64,000 bases of DNA from an uncultured Ruminococcus sp. (GCA_902766745.1 CACXES010000041.1:1-64000); one strand, 5' to 3'. Positions 9,401 through 18,908 are shown, counted from the stretch's first letter. A program made the numbers and translations. Notes: generated from the sequence alone by a model not told the origin.

Positions 9401-9520
9401 ATTTCAACATTTATAGCAATATTTCACCTATATATCAATATTTCACTTATATAGAAATATTTCACATATATCATGATTTCACCTATATCAGAATTTCGCA
9501 TATGCAAGAATTTCACCCGG
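9401..9520. repeat. Seven-copy imperfect tandem repeat with ATTTCAC core
   Basis: ATTTCAC-like cores start at 9401, 9421, 9440, 9459, 9476, 9493 and 9510, giving spacings of 20, 19, 19, 17, 17 and 17 bases. Each is followed by an A/T-rich TATAT tract. The array lies 34-153 bases upstream of the alpha-galactosidase -10 element. Beyond it, to 9655, there is only a weak CCTAAG/CTTAGG inverted pair (9546-9576) and no gene. The array could be operator sites or simple-sequence drift. Confidence 0.7.
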
Positions 9521-9655
9521 AGGTGTGCGATTCTGTTTATTATAACCTAAGTGCAGATGAACCCTCGCTGCTTAGGCGGCGTATTGCAAGCATCACTTTG
9601 CATTGCTCCGATATAAAATAATCTGTTATTATTTTATGTGCCGATCTAAAGGTGT

Positions 9656-10423
9656 TTATTTTGCATTGATTTTCCCGGTCAAATCCTTTATAACCTCACC
9701 TGCAATAATCAAGCCGACCACAGAGGGAACAAAGGCATTGCTGCCCGGTACCTGTCGTCGCTGAGTGCATTTTCTCGCTGTTCCGGGAGGGCAGATGCAA
9801 TTGGTGCGGCAGCTAATTTCCATGTCATCGATGGGTGTTATCGGCTTTTCTTTTGAATACACAACCTTAAGCCGTTTTACCCCTCTGCGTTTAAGCTCAT
9901 AGCGCATAACCTTGGCAAGAGGGCACACGGAGGTCTTGTATATATCCGAAACCTCAAAGGCGGTAGGGTCGATTTTGTTTCCTGCACCCATGGAGCTTAT
10001 AATAGGTGTGCCTGTGGCATTTGCGTTCATAACAAGCTCTATTTTACCGGTTACGGTGTCTATTGCGTCAACGACATAATCGTAGTCTTGAAAATTAAAA
10101 TGTTCTGCTGTTTCAGGAGTATAAAAGGTTTTGTATGTGCAGACCTTTGTGTCGGGATTGATCTCAGCTATCCTCTCTGCGGCAACGTCAACCTTGTATT
10201 TGCCAACCGTTTTCCTTGTTGCGTAAAGCTGTCGATTTATATTGGTAAGGCAAACCTTATCATCATCAATTAAGTCGATGGCTCCGATTCCCGAGCGCAC
10301 CAACGCCTCAACCGTATATCCGCCGACTCCGCCTATCCCGAAAACGGCAACACGGGAGGAGGCAAGCTTTTCCATTGCCTCGCGTCCGAATAAAAGCTCA
10401 GTTCGTGAAAATTGATTAAGCAT
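9656..10423 (-). CDS. tcdA: tRNA threonylcarbamoyladenosine dehydratase
   Basis: This ThiF/E1-like enzyme (255 residues) cyclises t6A37 of ANN-decoding tRNAs to ct6A, using ATP. The nucleotide-binding GIGGVGG is at residues 29-35, followed by LIDDDKV and TNINRQ, which are typical of the TcdA/YgdL branch. A CPLAKVMR motif and a later Cys pair (CRTNCICPP) are also present. The start codon overlaps the end of the upstream small gene by eight bases, indicating translational coupling. Confidence 0.9.
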   Translation of the reverse strand: MLNQFSRTELLFGREAMEKLASSRVAVFGIGGVGGYTVEALVRSGIGAIDLIDDDKVCLTNINRQLYATRKTVGKYKVDVAAERIAEINPDTKVCTYKTFYTPETAEHFNFQDYDYVVDAIDTVTGKIELVMNANATGTPIISSMGAGNKIDPTAFEVSDIYKTSVCPLAKVMRYELKRRGVKRLKVVYSKEKPITPIDDMEISCRTNCICPPGTARKCTQRRQVPGSNAFVPSVVGLIIAGEVIKDLTGKINAK

Positions 10424-10649
10424 TTGTATACTCCTCCGTTACGGTAAAGTGAAGTCCGTTATCGGAAAAGACTGCGCAAAGCCCTTTTTCGGAGAGATAA
10501 TTCTTGATAAATTCCGCCGCACAGGCGTCTGCCTCATTTAACGAAAAAGACTGTCCTCCGCAGCAGTAATGGAAATGAACCTCGGTATTAAATCGGCTTT
10601 TGACTGTTTTTTTCAGCTCAGCCGCTTCGGATAATGTAAGTGTACTCAT
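10416..10649 (-). CDS. Small RDAC-like protein coupled to tcdA
   Basis: A 77-residue protein starting at MSTLTL, with GAAAGGA nine bases upstream; a longer in-frame start at 10703 has no such site. The core, HFHYCCGGQSF near residues 25-35, resembles small Clostridia proteins annotated as the RDAC family (HLRDACGGQSF-like), with the RDAC signature changed to HYCC. The C-terminal half has a regular alternation as in a small alpha/beta fold. Function is unknown. Overlap with tcdA suggests a role linked to the dehydratase, perhaps as sulfur or metal partner, but that is a guess. Confidence 0.7.
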   Translation of the reverse strand: MSTLTLSEAAELKKTVKSRFNTEVHFHYCCGGQSFSLNEADACAAEFIKNYLSEKGLCAVFSDNGLHFTVTEEYTNA

Positions 10650-10696
10650 TGTGCCAATCCTTTCTGTATAACTTATATAAAATTTCCAAAAGTATC

Positions 10697-10729
10697 GGCG
10701 CATCCGTAAAATTTACATTCGGATGCGCC
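10697..10729 (-). terminator. Hairpin upstream of the RDAC-like gene and downstream of the GLUG gene
   Basis: A perfect 10-bp stem (GGCGCATCCG/CGGATGCGCC) with a 13-base loop. It lies just after the GLUG-protein stop on the minus strand, with only a broken T-run, so it is a plausible but weak terminator. Confidence 0.55.
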
Positions 10730-10754
10730 TTATGTGTCCTTGTATATTTTATCG

Positions 10755-13700
10755 TTATGTCTCTGTTTTGTCAACCGCTTTTTTAGATTTTTTCTTCTTA
10801 ATAACAATGAAAAGAATCAATATCGCCGCAATTGTGATAAAAATAATCAGCACAATCCCGAAATTTGACTTTGTGTATTGAAGACAAACTGTGTTCTGTG
10901 TACCTTTGGTTTTTATTATAACATATTTGCCTCTGGTTTCGATATCGGTCTTTTCCCAGATTCCTTCTTTGCAAATCCATGCCTTGACCTTGTCGCGGTT
11001 TTCGTTTATCATTCGTATATTTACTTCATCGCCGCTTTGTATATTCGTATGCTCCAGCTTAACATCGTATGTTTTAATATTCCCGCGGGCATCTGCCGGC
11101 GGTAGAGTAGAACTGATGCAGGCATGAAGCTTTGCGCTGTCCGTAAAGTGTCCTTCTGCAAGGGCAATCGAAAGCTTTCCGTTTTCGTTTTTCTCCTCGG
11201 AGGAGAGAATCGTGATATAGGGCTTGTATTCACAGGTTATTTCAAGGTTTTCGGTTATTATATTCGAACCTAAGGGCGGCCATACACCGAACATACCCTC
11301 CTTTTCGGGGATGTCAGGATATTTTATGCGCTCGACACCTTCGCCGTACTCCATGGACTGAGAACCGATAACAGCTCCGTCAGCTATAAACGTAACGGTA
11401 AAGCTTACAAACCTGCTCGGAATGTTCGGCATATTTACAAGCTCCTCGAATTCTATAGGCTCCGCACAGCCGCTGTAGCTGATGCCGTCCGCCGCTCCGA
11501 GGCCGTTGTCTACAAATCGATTTCCGCGGAGCTTAGACGTATTTTCCGCATCGCCGCAGACGGCGCCGGTATATTCGTTTCCGCTCACGACGGAAATGGA
11601 GTACGAAGTGCTTATATCGTTCGCCTTACCTGCAATGCCGCCTGCGTATCTTTTGCCCGCAACGCTGCATTTGGAATAACTCTTTCGTATCGAAGCTTCA
11701 CTTTTTCCGGCAATTCCTCCGACATAGTTTCCGTTTGTGCTCTCCGCCGAACCGTAATTTTCACATTCGTAGACCGTTCCGAGCTCCGATAAGCCGACAA
11801 TTCCGCCGGCGCAATCCTTTTTGCCCTTTATCGAGCCATCATTGATGCAGTCCTGAAGAATAGCCTTCGTAAGATAGGTAAAGTTCAGACCGTCAGGCTT
11901 TTCCGCTTCATCCTCGGGATCCTTGGAATATTCTATCGCCATACTGCCGACAATTCCGCCGGTGTTGCGGTCGGCCTCTACATTTCCGAGGTTCTGACAG
12001 CCGTCAATTTTTCCCTGCTTGGTATTTTCAATATTTTCCTCCGATACGTCAACAAATATATCCGTTAAGTCATTGCCGGTTAAATCCTCAGCCGCTCCGG
12101 TCAGCATATTCATTACAGAATTAAAGGCTCTGCTGATTTTTGTAATATCAGTGCTTAAGTTGTCGCCGCTGTTTGACAGCGTGGTTTTAAGGTTTCGTAT
12201 GCTAGATGAAATACCGGTAAGCGCATCAAAAAGGTTTTCGCTGTCCTGCTTAAAGTCGTCACCGAGCTTTACAAAGCTCAAGACCTCCTCGTTCGATAAA
12301 TCGAATATAATCTGTTTTATTGTATCTATTGCAGAGCATATATCGTCCACGGAGTAGGCAAGATTATCAGCCGTCTCCGATAAATCATTCTTTGCGTCAT
12401 TTAATTGATTGCTCACGTCATCAGTGTATTCTCCGAGCTTATCCGAGGCAGATCGCAGTGCGGAGCTGATTTGGGTCATCCCTTTTGTTATGTATCCCAT
12501 TGCGTTTTCGAGTGAGGTCAATGCTGTGTCCATATTGCTTGCCGCCGAACGGAACGAAGCAAGGCTGATATCAAGATTTTTCGCCATTGCGCTCAAGGAA
12601 TCATGGACAGTTTTCAAGGCGTCAACCGTATCACCGATATTTTTAGAGATATTTTCAAGCTCAGATAATATTACTTTTACATCAATATATAAGGCTGCAA
12701 AGCTGTCCGGCTTTGACTTTATTATTTCTAAAACAGCATTGACCGATTTTTGAATATCCTCGCGTGACTTCACAATATCGGACAGGGCTTTTGCAAGATC
12801 TTCAGCAGCCCTTCTCACGGCAGTTACATCGTTGAAGCTTATTGCGCTGCTTAAATCATCAATAGCCCACCTCGCCCTTGAGGCCGCACGGGTAACACTG
12901 CTCTCGGCACGGGACATGGTGTTCAGTGCATCACAGATTTGATCTATTTCGTCGGTCAAATCAGGTGTATAAACATTAATCTTATCGAGGGCATCACCTA
13001 TCTCGCCTATGGCGTCCGCTGTACCGCCGCCTGCATCCTCCAAGGCTTCAAATGCCGGGGTAAGCTTATCGAGTGTGTTTGAAAGTACGGCTGCCTGAGC
13101 GTTTATCTGACTCAGGTTGTCATCTGCAAAGTCAGTGCTGCGATCGGTCAGCGATTTTGCACTGCTTTTGGCGTTTTCTGCCTGAGCTATAATGCTGTCA
13201 AAATCCTTTCGGAACTCGTCACCGAGGTTATCTGTATCACCGACAAGGCGGTCAACCGTTGTATGAAGCTTATCCAGTTCGCTCTGAATGTTCTGCATGG
13301 AATTTTCGGAGGTTTGAAGCAGAAGATAAGGCTCTGCTTGACCGCTGATTCCGCCGACATCCTTTCTGCCTTGAACAAAGCCTTTGTTGACGCAGCCCAA
13401 AATATAGCCCGACTGTCTGCCGGATATTCCGCCAACATTATACCCGACATGCCGGTAACCTACAGAGGCGTTGTTTATACAGCCCTGGATAATACCGGAG
13501 TTATAGCCTGTGATACCGCCGGTATCGGTATGACCCAATATACTTTCCTCTTCGTTTTCCTCCTTTTCGGTTTTGTAGTTTTCCAAAGGAGCGTCAGCCT
13601 CTATATCCATTTCGGACAGATCTTTTTTCTTTTCCTCATAGCTTGTATTTACATCCGCATTGTTTGCACAATCCTGCAGAAATCCTTCGTTTTTTCCGAC

Positions 13701-14258
13701 TATACCACCGGTTGAGTTTTCGCCGATAATACTGCCAAAGCTGCTTGATGAAATAATTCTGCCGTTTTCGCAGTTAAGTCCGACTATTCCTCCGACAAGA
13801 TTTTCACCCTTGATATTTCCCTCAAAGGTACAATTTTCTATAGTTCCGCTGTTTTCGCCGGCAATGCCGCCGACATGACTTTTTGTGCCGCCGGGAGTAA
13901 TATCACCCTTGACATTCAGCGATGAAATTACCGCTCCGTTCTGAACGCAACGAAATAAGCCGATTCGAGAGCCGTCACGTTCAAGCTTTATTCCGGATAT
14001 GGTATAGCCGTTGCCTATAAAGCGGCCTCCAAAGGTAGGAATCGGCGAAAAATCCGTACCGCTGAAGTCAATATCACATTCCAAGCTTACCGTTTTTCCG
14101 CGTGATGCGGTATCAAGCGTACATAGTTTTGAAAATGCAATAAAATCGTTAAGAGAGGTTATTGTCAGCGTACTTTCGTCTGCAAATACCTGAGGAATAG
14201 AGGATATAAGCAAAACGACAGCAATTATTCCGGATAATGACGAATGTAATATACGCAT
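10755..14258 (-). CDS. Secreted GLUG-repeat/coiled-coil membrane protein, MMPL partner
   Basis: A 1,167-residue protein with a signal peptide (first ~26 residues ending VFA), an N-terminal beta-helix-like GLUG region (repeated GGIVG-type turns such as VGGIAGENSG), a long central helical segment of about 450 residues rich in Leu/Asp/Ser heptads, a second GLUG block, a small Ig-like region and a C-terminal membrane helix followed by Lys-rich residues. I use the ATG at 14258, which has GAGGAG nine bases before it and lies one base after the MMPL stop; an ATG 15 bases upstream would sit inside the MMPL gene. It is probably held outside the cell by the tail anchor. Pairing with an MMPL exporter suggests an extracytoplasmic accessory role. 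No known family function is recognised. Confidence 0.8.
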   Translation of the reverse strand: MRILHSSLSGIIAVVLLISSIPQVFADESTLTITSLNDFIAFSKLCTLDTASRGKTVSLECDIDFSGTDFSPIPTFGGRFIGNGYTISGIKLERDGSRIGLFRCVQNGAVISSLNVKGDITPGGTKSHVGGIAGENSGTIENCTFEGNIKGENLVGGIVGLNCENGRIISSSSFGSIIGENSTGGIVGKNEGFLQDCANNADVNTSYEEKKKDLSEMDIEADAPLENYKTEKEENEEESILGHTDTGGITGYNSGIIQGCINNASVGYRHVGYNVGGISGRQSGYILGCVNKGFVQGRKDVGGISGQAEPYLLLQTSENSMQNIQSELDKLHTTVDRLVGDTDNLGDEFRKDFDSIIAQAENAKSSAKSLTDRSTDFADDNLSQINAQAAVLSNTLDKLTPAFEALEDAGGGTADAIGEIGDALDKINVYTPDLTDEIDQICDALNTMSRAESSVTRAASRARWAIDDLSSAISFNDVTAVRRAAEDLAKALSDIVKSREDIQKSVNAVLEIIKSKPDSFAALYIDVKVILSELENISKNIGDTVDALKTVHDSLSAMAKNLDISLASFRSAASNMDTALTSLENAMGYITKGMTQISSALRSASDKLGEYTDDVSNQLNDAKNDLSETADNLAYSVDDICSAIDTIKQIIFDLSNEEVLSFVKLGDDFKQDSENLFDALTGISSSIRNLKTTLSNSGDNLSTDITKISRAFNSVMNMLTGAAEDLTGNDLTDIFVDVSEENIENTKQGKIDGCQNLGNVEADRNTGGIVGSMAIEYSKDPEDEAEKPDGLNFTYLTKAILQDCINDGSIKGKKDCAGGIVGLSELGTVYECENYGSAESTNGNYVGGIAGKSEASIRKSYSKCSVAGKRYAGGIAGKANDISTSYSISVVSGNEYTGAVCGDAENTSKLRGNRFVDNGLGAADGISYSGCAEPIEFEELVNMPNIPSRFVSFTVTFIADGAVIGSQSMEYGEGVERIKYPDIPEKEGMFGVWPPLGSNIITENLEITCEYKPYITILSSEEKNENGKLSIALAEGHFTDSAKLHACISSTLPPADARGNIKTYDVKLEHTNIQSGDEVNIRMINENRDKVKAWICKEGIWEKTDIETRGKYVIIKTKGTQNTVCLQYTKSNFGIVLIIFITIAAILILFIVIKKKKSKKAVDKTET

Positions 14259-14259
14259 T

Positions 14260-16590
14260 TTAGATCTCCTCATTATTTGTTTCGCCTCCTGTCATGATAT
14301 GCTCGTGAAGCTCTTCACGTATGTCCTTAAGGTTAAAGGATGTCTTCTCTATAATAAAGTCACAGAGAACCAAAAGCTGCGGCAAAATTCCCATAACAAG
14401 CACTATGGATATGAGAGTTCCCCTGCCGAGACAAATTCCGATTGAAGATATTGCTGCATCCGATGACAAAAGCCCGATGGCAAACCCTGCCGATGCAAGT
14501 ATTGAGCCCGATGTGAATATTGTCGGAAAAGCAAGGCTGAGAGATTTTTTTATCGCCTCATACTTATTCATTTTCCGCCTAAGCTCCGTATATCGGTTTG
14601 TGATTACAATGGCGTAGTCTATATTCGCACCCATCTGTATGGAGCTTACCACAAGATAGCTCATGAAAAACAACGGCTCACTTTGCAGTGTCGGGAACGA
14701 AAAGTTTATCCATATACTGCCCTGAATCACAAGTATTAAAATAAAAGGTATGCCTGCCGACCGGAACGTAAAAAACAGCACAATAAGTACAAAAAGTATG
14801 GATAAAATGCTTATTATAAGATTATCCCTTCCAAATGTCGCCGATAAGTCGTAGTCGCTTGTGGAATTTCCGGCAAGAAGAACATCATCGCCGTAATACT
14901 TCTTTGCTGTATCACGTACAACATTCAGAAACGCAAAGGTTTCTTCACTTTCTTCCGGTATATTTAGGTTAAGCACAAGACGTGTATGCTTATCGCTCTC
15001 CAGCTGATGCTTTCCGTCTGTGATCTGCTCGTGGAGCTCGTCAAGATTGTCCTGCTGCTCGGAGGTAAGCGTAACATAGCCATCCTCGGTCACGCTGTAG
15101 ATAAAGTCAAACAGGTCGAGAAGAGCGATCCGATAATCGTCAATGCCGCCCACTATTTTACCGTAGCTTTTGTTATCGGCGGCATAGGCAGAATATATCA
15201 GTCTTACAAGCTCAATATCAATATCCGTAAGCTCCGAAAATTCGCGTGGGGACAGCTTATCACCGACGGAATAACCGTCTATGGCTTCGACAGAAGCAAG
15301 CCCTGTTACAGTGTCAACCTCGGGGTATGCCTCAAGCTCTCTTTTAAGCTCCTGTTCGCTTTGATAGTCGCCGGATGGAACCATAACGGCAAGAATGTTT
15401 TGTGTGCTGAAGGTATCGTTTATTTTCTCCTTAGCGATCTGGGATTCGTTTTTGGTGATTGTTGTAAGATTTGTATAGCTGTACGCATACGGACACCTTC
15501 CGGATAGGAAGAAGCCGAAGATAACTAAGATTCCGAATATCCACGGTGTGATGAATCTAAGCTTCACTACCATATTGTTCCATATGTCAATTTTCGGGAT
15601 AAAATTTCTGTGATGAGTTTTATCTATCAGGCTTGAAAATGACATAAGAAGCCCCGGCATAAGCGTGAAAACGGTTAAAATGCTTATTACAATGGCTTTT
15701 ATCAGTACAACGCTCATATCCATTCCGATCTTAAACTGCATAAACCCCATTGCCGCAAGCCCGGAAAGCGTAGTCAGGCAGCTGCCGGAAATCTCTGGAA
15801 TTGCTTTGGCAAGTGCGGCAATCACCGCTTCTCTCGCCTCCTTGGTTTGACGCTCTTCGGTATATCGGTGGCAAAGTATGATCGCATAGTCTATTGCCAA
15901 GGCAAGCTGGAGGACCACGGCTATTGAATTTGAAATAAACGAGATTGTACCAAACATATAGTTTGTACCCTTGTTCAAAAGCGCTGCCGCACCGAAGGTC
16001 AGTATCATAACCGGAATTTCCATATATGTACGCGAGGATAGAAGAAGAACCGTAAGGATAATTACACAGGCAATAAGCATTACGATGTTCATTTCCCGCG
16101 CTATTCTGTCCGCATTTGAATTTCCGAGCTCCGCTGAAATATATGTGTCATAGTCAGCGGTTTGTGCTTCTATATCGCTTAAGGCACATGCGCTTATCTC
16201 ATCATCGGCAGTTCCTGTAAACGTAACGGAAAATAGTGCAGAGGCATCAACATAATGCTTTGATGTATTATCAAATGCTATTTCTTTTACTCCGTTGATT
16301 TTTTCAAGCTCTGCTTTGAGCTTTTCCGCTTCATTGTACGAGATGTTATCGATCATCACCTCTGCGGTAGCGTAGGTTATAAACTCATCCTCCATGAGGG
16401 TTAGTCCTCTGCGCGTTTCGGTTTCGTCTGCCAGGTAGTCGGTAATATTATTATCAACCGATACCCAGGTCGAAGAAAATAAGCTGAAGATAATAAGTAT
16501 AATATATATTAAATAAAAAGCTTTGCGCCTGTCCACTATGAATGCGGCAGCTTTTTCGATTGGGCTTGACTTGCTGTCGGAACGACTCAT
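14260..16590 (-). CDS. MMPL/RND-family exporter
   Basis: A 776-residue polytopic protein with two similar halves, each with one helix, a large extracytoplasmic loop and five clustered helices, as in RND/MMPL transporters. Signature stretches include ALAIDYAIILCHR in the first half and MGANIDYAIVITNRY in the second. MMPL proteins use the proton gradient to move lipids or hydrophobic compounds outward. It is the first gene after the TetR-controlled divergent region, with AGGAGGGG as ribosome binding site, and is followed after one base by the GLUG/coiled-coil gene. The substrate cannot be read from sequence. Confidence 0.9.
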   Translation of the reverse strand: MSRSDSKSSPIEKAAAFIVDRRKAFYLIYIILIIFSLFSSTWVSVDNNITDYLADETETRRGLTLMEDEFITYATAEVMIDNISYNEAEKLKAELEKINGVKEIAFDNTSKHYVDASALFSVTFTGTADDEISACALSDIEAQTADYDTYISAELGNSNADRIAREMNIVMLIACVIILTVLLLSSRTYMEIPVMILTFGAAALLNKGTNYMFGTISFISNSIAVVLQLALAIDYAIILCHRYTEERQTKEAREAVIAALAKAIPEISGSCLTTLSGLAAMGFMQFKIGMDMSVVLIKAIVISILTVFTLMPGLLMSFSSLIDKTHHRNFIPKIDIWNNMVVKLRFITPWIFGILVIFGFFLSGRCPYAYSYTNLTTITKNESQIAKEKINDTFSTQNILAVMVPSGDYQSEQELKRELEAYPEVDTVTGLASVEAIDGYSVGDKLSPREFSELTDIDIELVRLIYSAYAADNKSYGKIVGGIDDYRIALLDLFDFIYSVTEDGYVTLTSEQQDNLDELHEQITDGKHQLESDKHTRLVLNLNIPEESEETFAFLNVVRDTAKKYYGDDVLLAGNSTSDYDLSATFGRDNLIISILSILFVLIVLFFTFRSAGIPFILILVIQGSIWINFSFPTLQSEPLFFMSYLVVSSIQMGANIDYAIVITNRYTELRRKMNKYEAIKKSLSLAFPTIFTSGSILASAGFAIGLLSSDAAISSIGICLGRGTLISIVLVMGILPQLLVLCDFIIEKTSFNLKDIREELHEHIMTGGETNNEEI

Positions 16591-16620
16591 AATACCCCTC
16601 CTTAAATTTTAATTGACAAA

Positions 16621-16708
16621 TGTTGATTAAACGATTATAATTAATTATATCAACTTGTGCATCAGAATACAATAATCAGATAAATTAAATTATGTCTATT
16701 AATCAACA
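16621..16708. promoter_or_regulatory. Divergent TetR/MMPL control region with inverted repeats
   Basis: TGTTGATTAA at 16621-16630 and its exact complement TTAATCAACA at 16699-16708 bracket the space between the divergent genes. A second looser pair (TTGAT at 16623, ATCAA at 16649) surrounds a plausible MMPL promoter (TTGATA, 16-base spacer, TTTAAT on the minus strand). These are candidate operators for the TetR-type regulator. Confidence 0.55.
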
Positions 16709-16742
16709 TATGAGTAATTATTGTTAATTAGGAGGTATAAAA

Positions 16743-17312
16743 ATGTCTCAAAAAGAGGATCGGCGTGTCCGAAAGACAAAAAAAGCCATGACTGAAGCCT
16801 TGGCGGAGCTTATGCTCGAAAAGCCGCTGAACAGTATAAGTGTGCGAGAAATTTCGGAGCTTGCCGATATTAACCGGGGAACGTTTTATCTGCATTATCG
16901 GGATGTATACGATATGGTTGATACCTTGCGGAGTGAAATGTTTGAGCAGTTTGACGAGATAGTCGAAAAGCATAGCGGTACGAAGAATCCGAATGAGATT
17001 TTTCCGCTTTTGGTGGAGCTGTATAATCTCTTGGCAGAAAACGCCAAACTTGTACATGTTCTTATAGGGAAGAACGGAGATGCGGGTTTTGTGGACAAGC
17101 TTAAAGAGGTTATACGAGAAAAGTGCTTTGCCGATATTCAATCACGGCTTAATACAAAAAACATCAGCGAGTATAAATACCTATGTAATTATATTGTGTA
17201 CGGATGTATCGGAATATGCGGTACATGGCTCGAAGACGGAATGAAGGAGACGCCGAACGAAATGGCGGAGATAACAGGAAGAATCATACTTATGGGAAAT
17301 GAATACAAATAA
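16743..17312 (+). CDS. TetR/AcrR-family transcription regulator
   Basis: A 189-residue protein with an N-terminal helix-turn-helix (VREISELADINRGTFYLHY near residues 35-53) typical of the TetR family, and a divergent ligand-binding C-terminal part like that of DhaS/TetR_C regulators. The ribosome binding site AGGAGG is clear. It is divergent from the MMPL-GLUG operon, which it most likely represses and also autoregulates through the inverted repeats in the shared region. A terminator follows at 17324. Confidence 0.92.
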   Translation: MSQKEDRRVRKTKKAMTEALAELMLEKPLNSISVREISELADINRGTFYLHYRDVYDMVDTLRSEMFEQFDEIVEKHSGTKNPNEIFPLLVELYNLLAENAKLVHVLIGKNGDAGFVDKLKEVIREKCFADIQSRLNTKNISEYKYLCNYIVYGCIGICGTWLEDGMKETPNEMAEITGRIILMGNEYK

Positions 17313-17323
17313 AATCTGAGTAT

Positions 17324-17362
17324 AAATAATAAAAGCTCCGCAGTGCGGGGCTTTTATTATTT
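17324..17362. terminator. Bidirectional terminator
   Basis: AAATAATAAAAGC pairs with GCTTTTATTATTT around a CCGC/GCGG top. It lies between the convergent TetR and mgtE genes and touches the mgtE stop codon. Confidence 0.9.
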
Positions 17363-18908
17363 ATGCAAGATGCATTACGTTAAGGAGCAAGAACCAACTC
17401 ATTCCGTAGTAGGTTATAACGGCGACAAGGTCGCTTGTTGTAGAGATAAGCGGACCGGAAGCCACAGCGGGGTCTACGTTGATTTTCTTAAAAAACAGAG
17501 GAATAAGCGTTCCGACAGCACTGGAGATCAGCATTGCAACCATGAGCGAAATTCCCACGCAGCCGGAAACCGAATAAGCGTAAAAGAGAGGCTTATCCTT
17601 AAACAGGAAAATGTACAGGCCTATCAATGCGAATGAAATAGCACCCAAAAGAAATCCATTGCACATTCCGACTCTCATTTCCTTGAAAACCAGACTTATC
17701 TTATTTTTAAGGGTCAATGATTCGTTTGTTAATACGCGTATGGTGACGGCAAGAGACTGGGTTCCGACATTTCCGGCCATGCCGAGTATCAGCGACTGAA
17801 ACGCCATAATAAGCGTAAGCTGAGATATTACCGTTTCAAACAGACTTACAACAGACGAAACGGCAAGCCCCAATCCGAGCAGGACAAACAGCCACGGCAT
17901 ACGCTTTTTCAGGCTGTCCTTAAGCGGTTCGTACAAATCCTCCTCCATAGTAAGACCTGCCAGCTTCGCATAGTCCTCACCCATTTCATCATCCACAACT
18001 TCTATGATATTCTGCGATGTAATTACACCGAGCAAACGATTACTGTTGTCCAGAACAGGAATGGAATCCTCCGAGTAATCCTTGAGGCGTTCTATACAAT
18101 CGTCAATATTTTCGTGACCGTAGACATACGGAAACGAGGTAATAATCAAATCATCGAGGGAGTCGTCTCTCCGGGCAATAATAAGATCCTTCAGGTTTAT
18201 TGCACCGTAAAAGGTATCGTATTCATCGGTGACGAAAATCATTGAAATATTATCGTTCTTTGCCGCTTGCTCGACGAGCTCGGACATGGCTTCCTTGATG
18301 CTGAGATTTTCGCGAATAGAGATATAATTTGTTGTCATCTTACTTCCGATCTCATCGTCATCAAAGGATGCGATAAGGGCAACGTCCTGACGTGCGTCTA
18401 TATCCATGAGGTCGATTATGATAACCCTCTTGTCGCGGTCTATTTCGCGCAGGATATCAACGGCAGTGTCTGCCTCCATATGGTTAAATACGGCGGCGGC
18501 ACGCTTTAAATCCATTTCCTCGAGATACTTTCCTGCGTCCTCTTCCTCGGTATATTCAAACACCTCCGACAGAGCCTCGATGTCCAAAACACGATACAGC
18601 CTTGTTCTTTCAAGGGGTGTTAAAATCGACAAGACCTCAGCAATATCGTTTTCGTGGTAATCGCTGAGCCTGTCGCGCATATATTTGGGCGACGCATTGC
18701 TCCGTATTATATTTATGATTTCTGTTGTATAATCGGGCTTCGGAGCGGTCTCAAAGCTGTGGTCGCCGTCATCGTCATCGCGGTCCTGCTCAATCATATC
18801 CGCCGTGTTTTCCGATTCTTCGTATTTTGGAGGAATAACTTCTACTTTATTTCCGTTTTCCTCCATATCGTCGTTTATGTTGGTTTCGTTGGTGTTATCG
18901 TTGTTCAT
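17361..18908 (-). CDS. mgtE: MgtE magnesium transporter
   Basis: A 515-residue MgtE channel for Mg2+ uptake. After an acidic N-terminal extension of about 75 residues come the MgtE N superhelical domain (YHENDIAEVL, then MEADTAVDIL), a tandem CBS pair (about 195-325) and five C-terminal membrane helices with GNVGTQS near residue 395, which forms part of the pore. The start has GAAAGGATGG upstream. The N-terminal extension is longer than usual and very rich in Asp/Asn/Glu. I see no M-box riboswitch in the leader. Confidence 0.95.
   Translation of the reverse strand: MNNDNTNETNINDDMEENGNKVEVIPPKYEESENTADMIEQDRDDDDGDHSFETAPKPDYTTEIINIIRSNASPKYMRDRLSDYHENDIAEVLSILTPLERTRLYRVLDIEALSEVFEYTEEEDAGKYLEEMDLKRAAAVFNHMEADTAVDILREIDRDKRVIIIDLMDIDARQDVALIASFDDDEIGSKMTTNYISIRENLSIKEAMSELVEQAAKNDNISMIFVTDEYDTFYGAINLKDLIIARRDDSLDDLIITSFPYVYGHENIDDCIERLKDYSEDSIPVLDNSNRLLGVITSQNIIEVVDDEMGEDYAKLAGLTMEEDLYEPLKDSLKKRMPWLFVLLGLGLAVSSVVSLFETVISQLTLIMAFQSLILGMAGNVGTQSLAVTIRVLTNESLTLKNKISLVFKEMRVGMCNGFLLGAISFALIGLYIFLFKDKPLFYAYSVSGCVGISLMVAMLISSAVGTLIPLFFKKINVDPAVASGPLISTTSDLVAVITYYGMSWFLLLNVMHLA

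Noticed and set aside
9401-9520. CRISPR array
   Set aside because: The units are 17-20 bases with no unique spacers and no cas gene is nearby.
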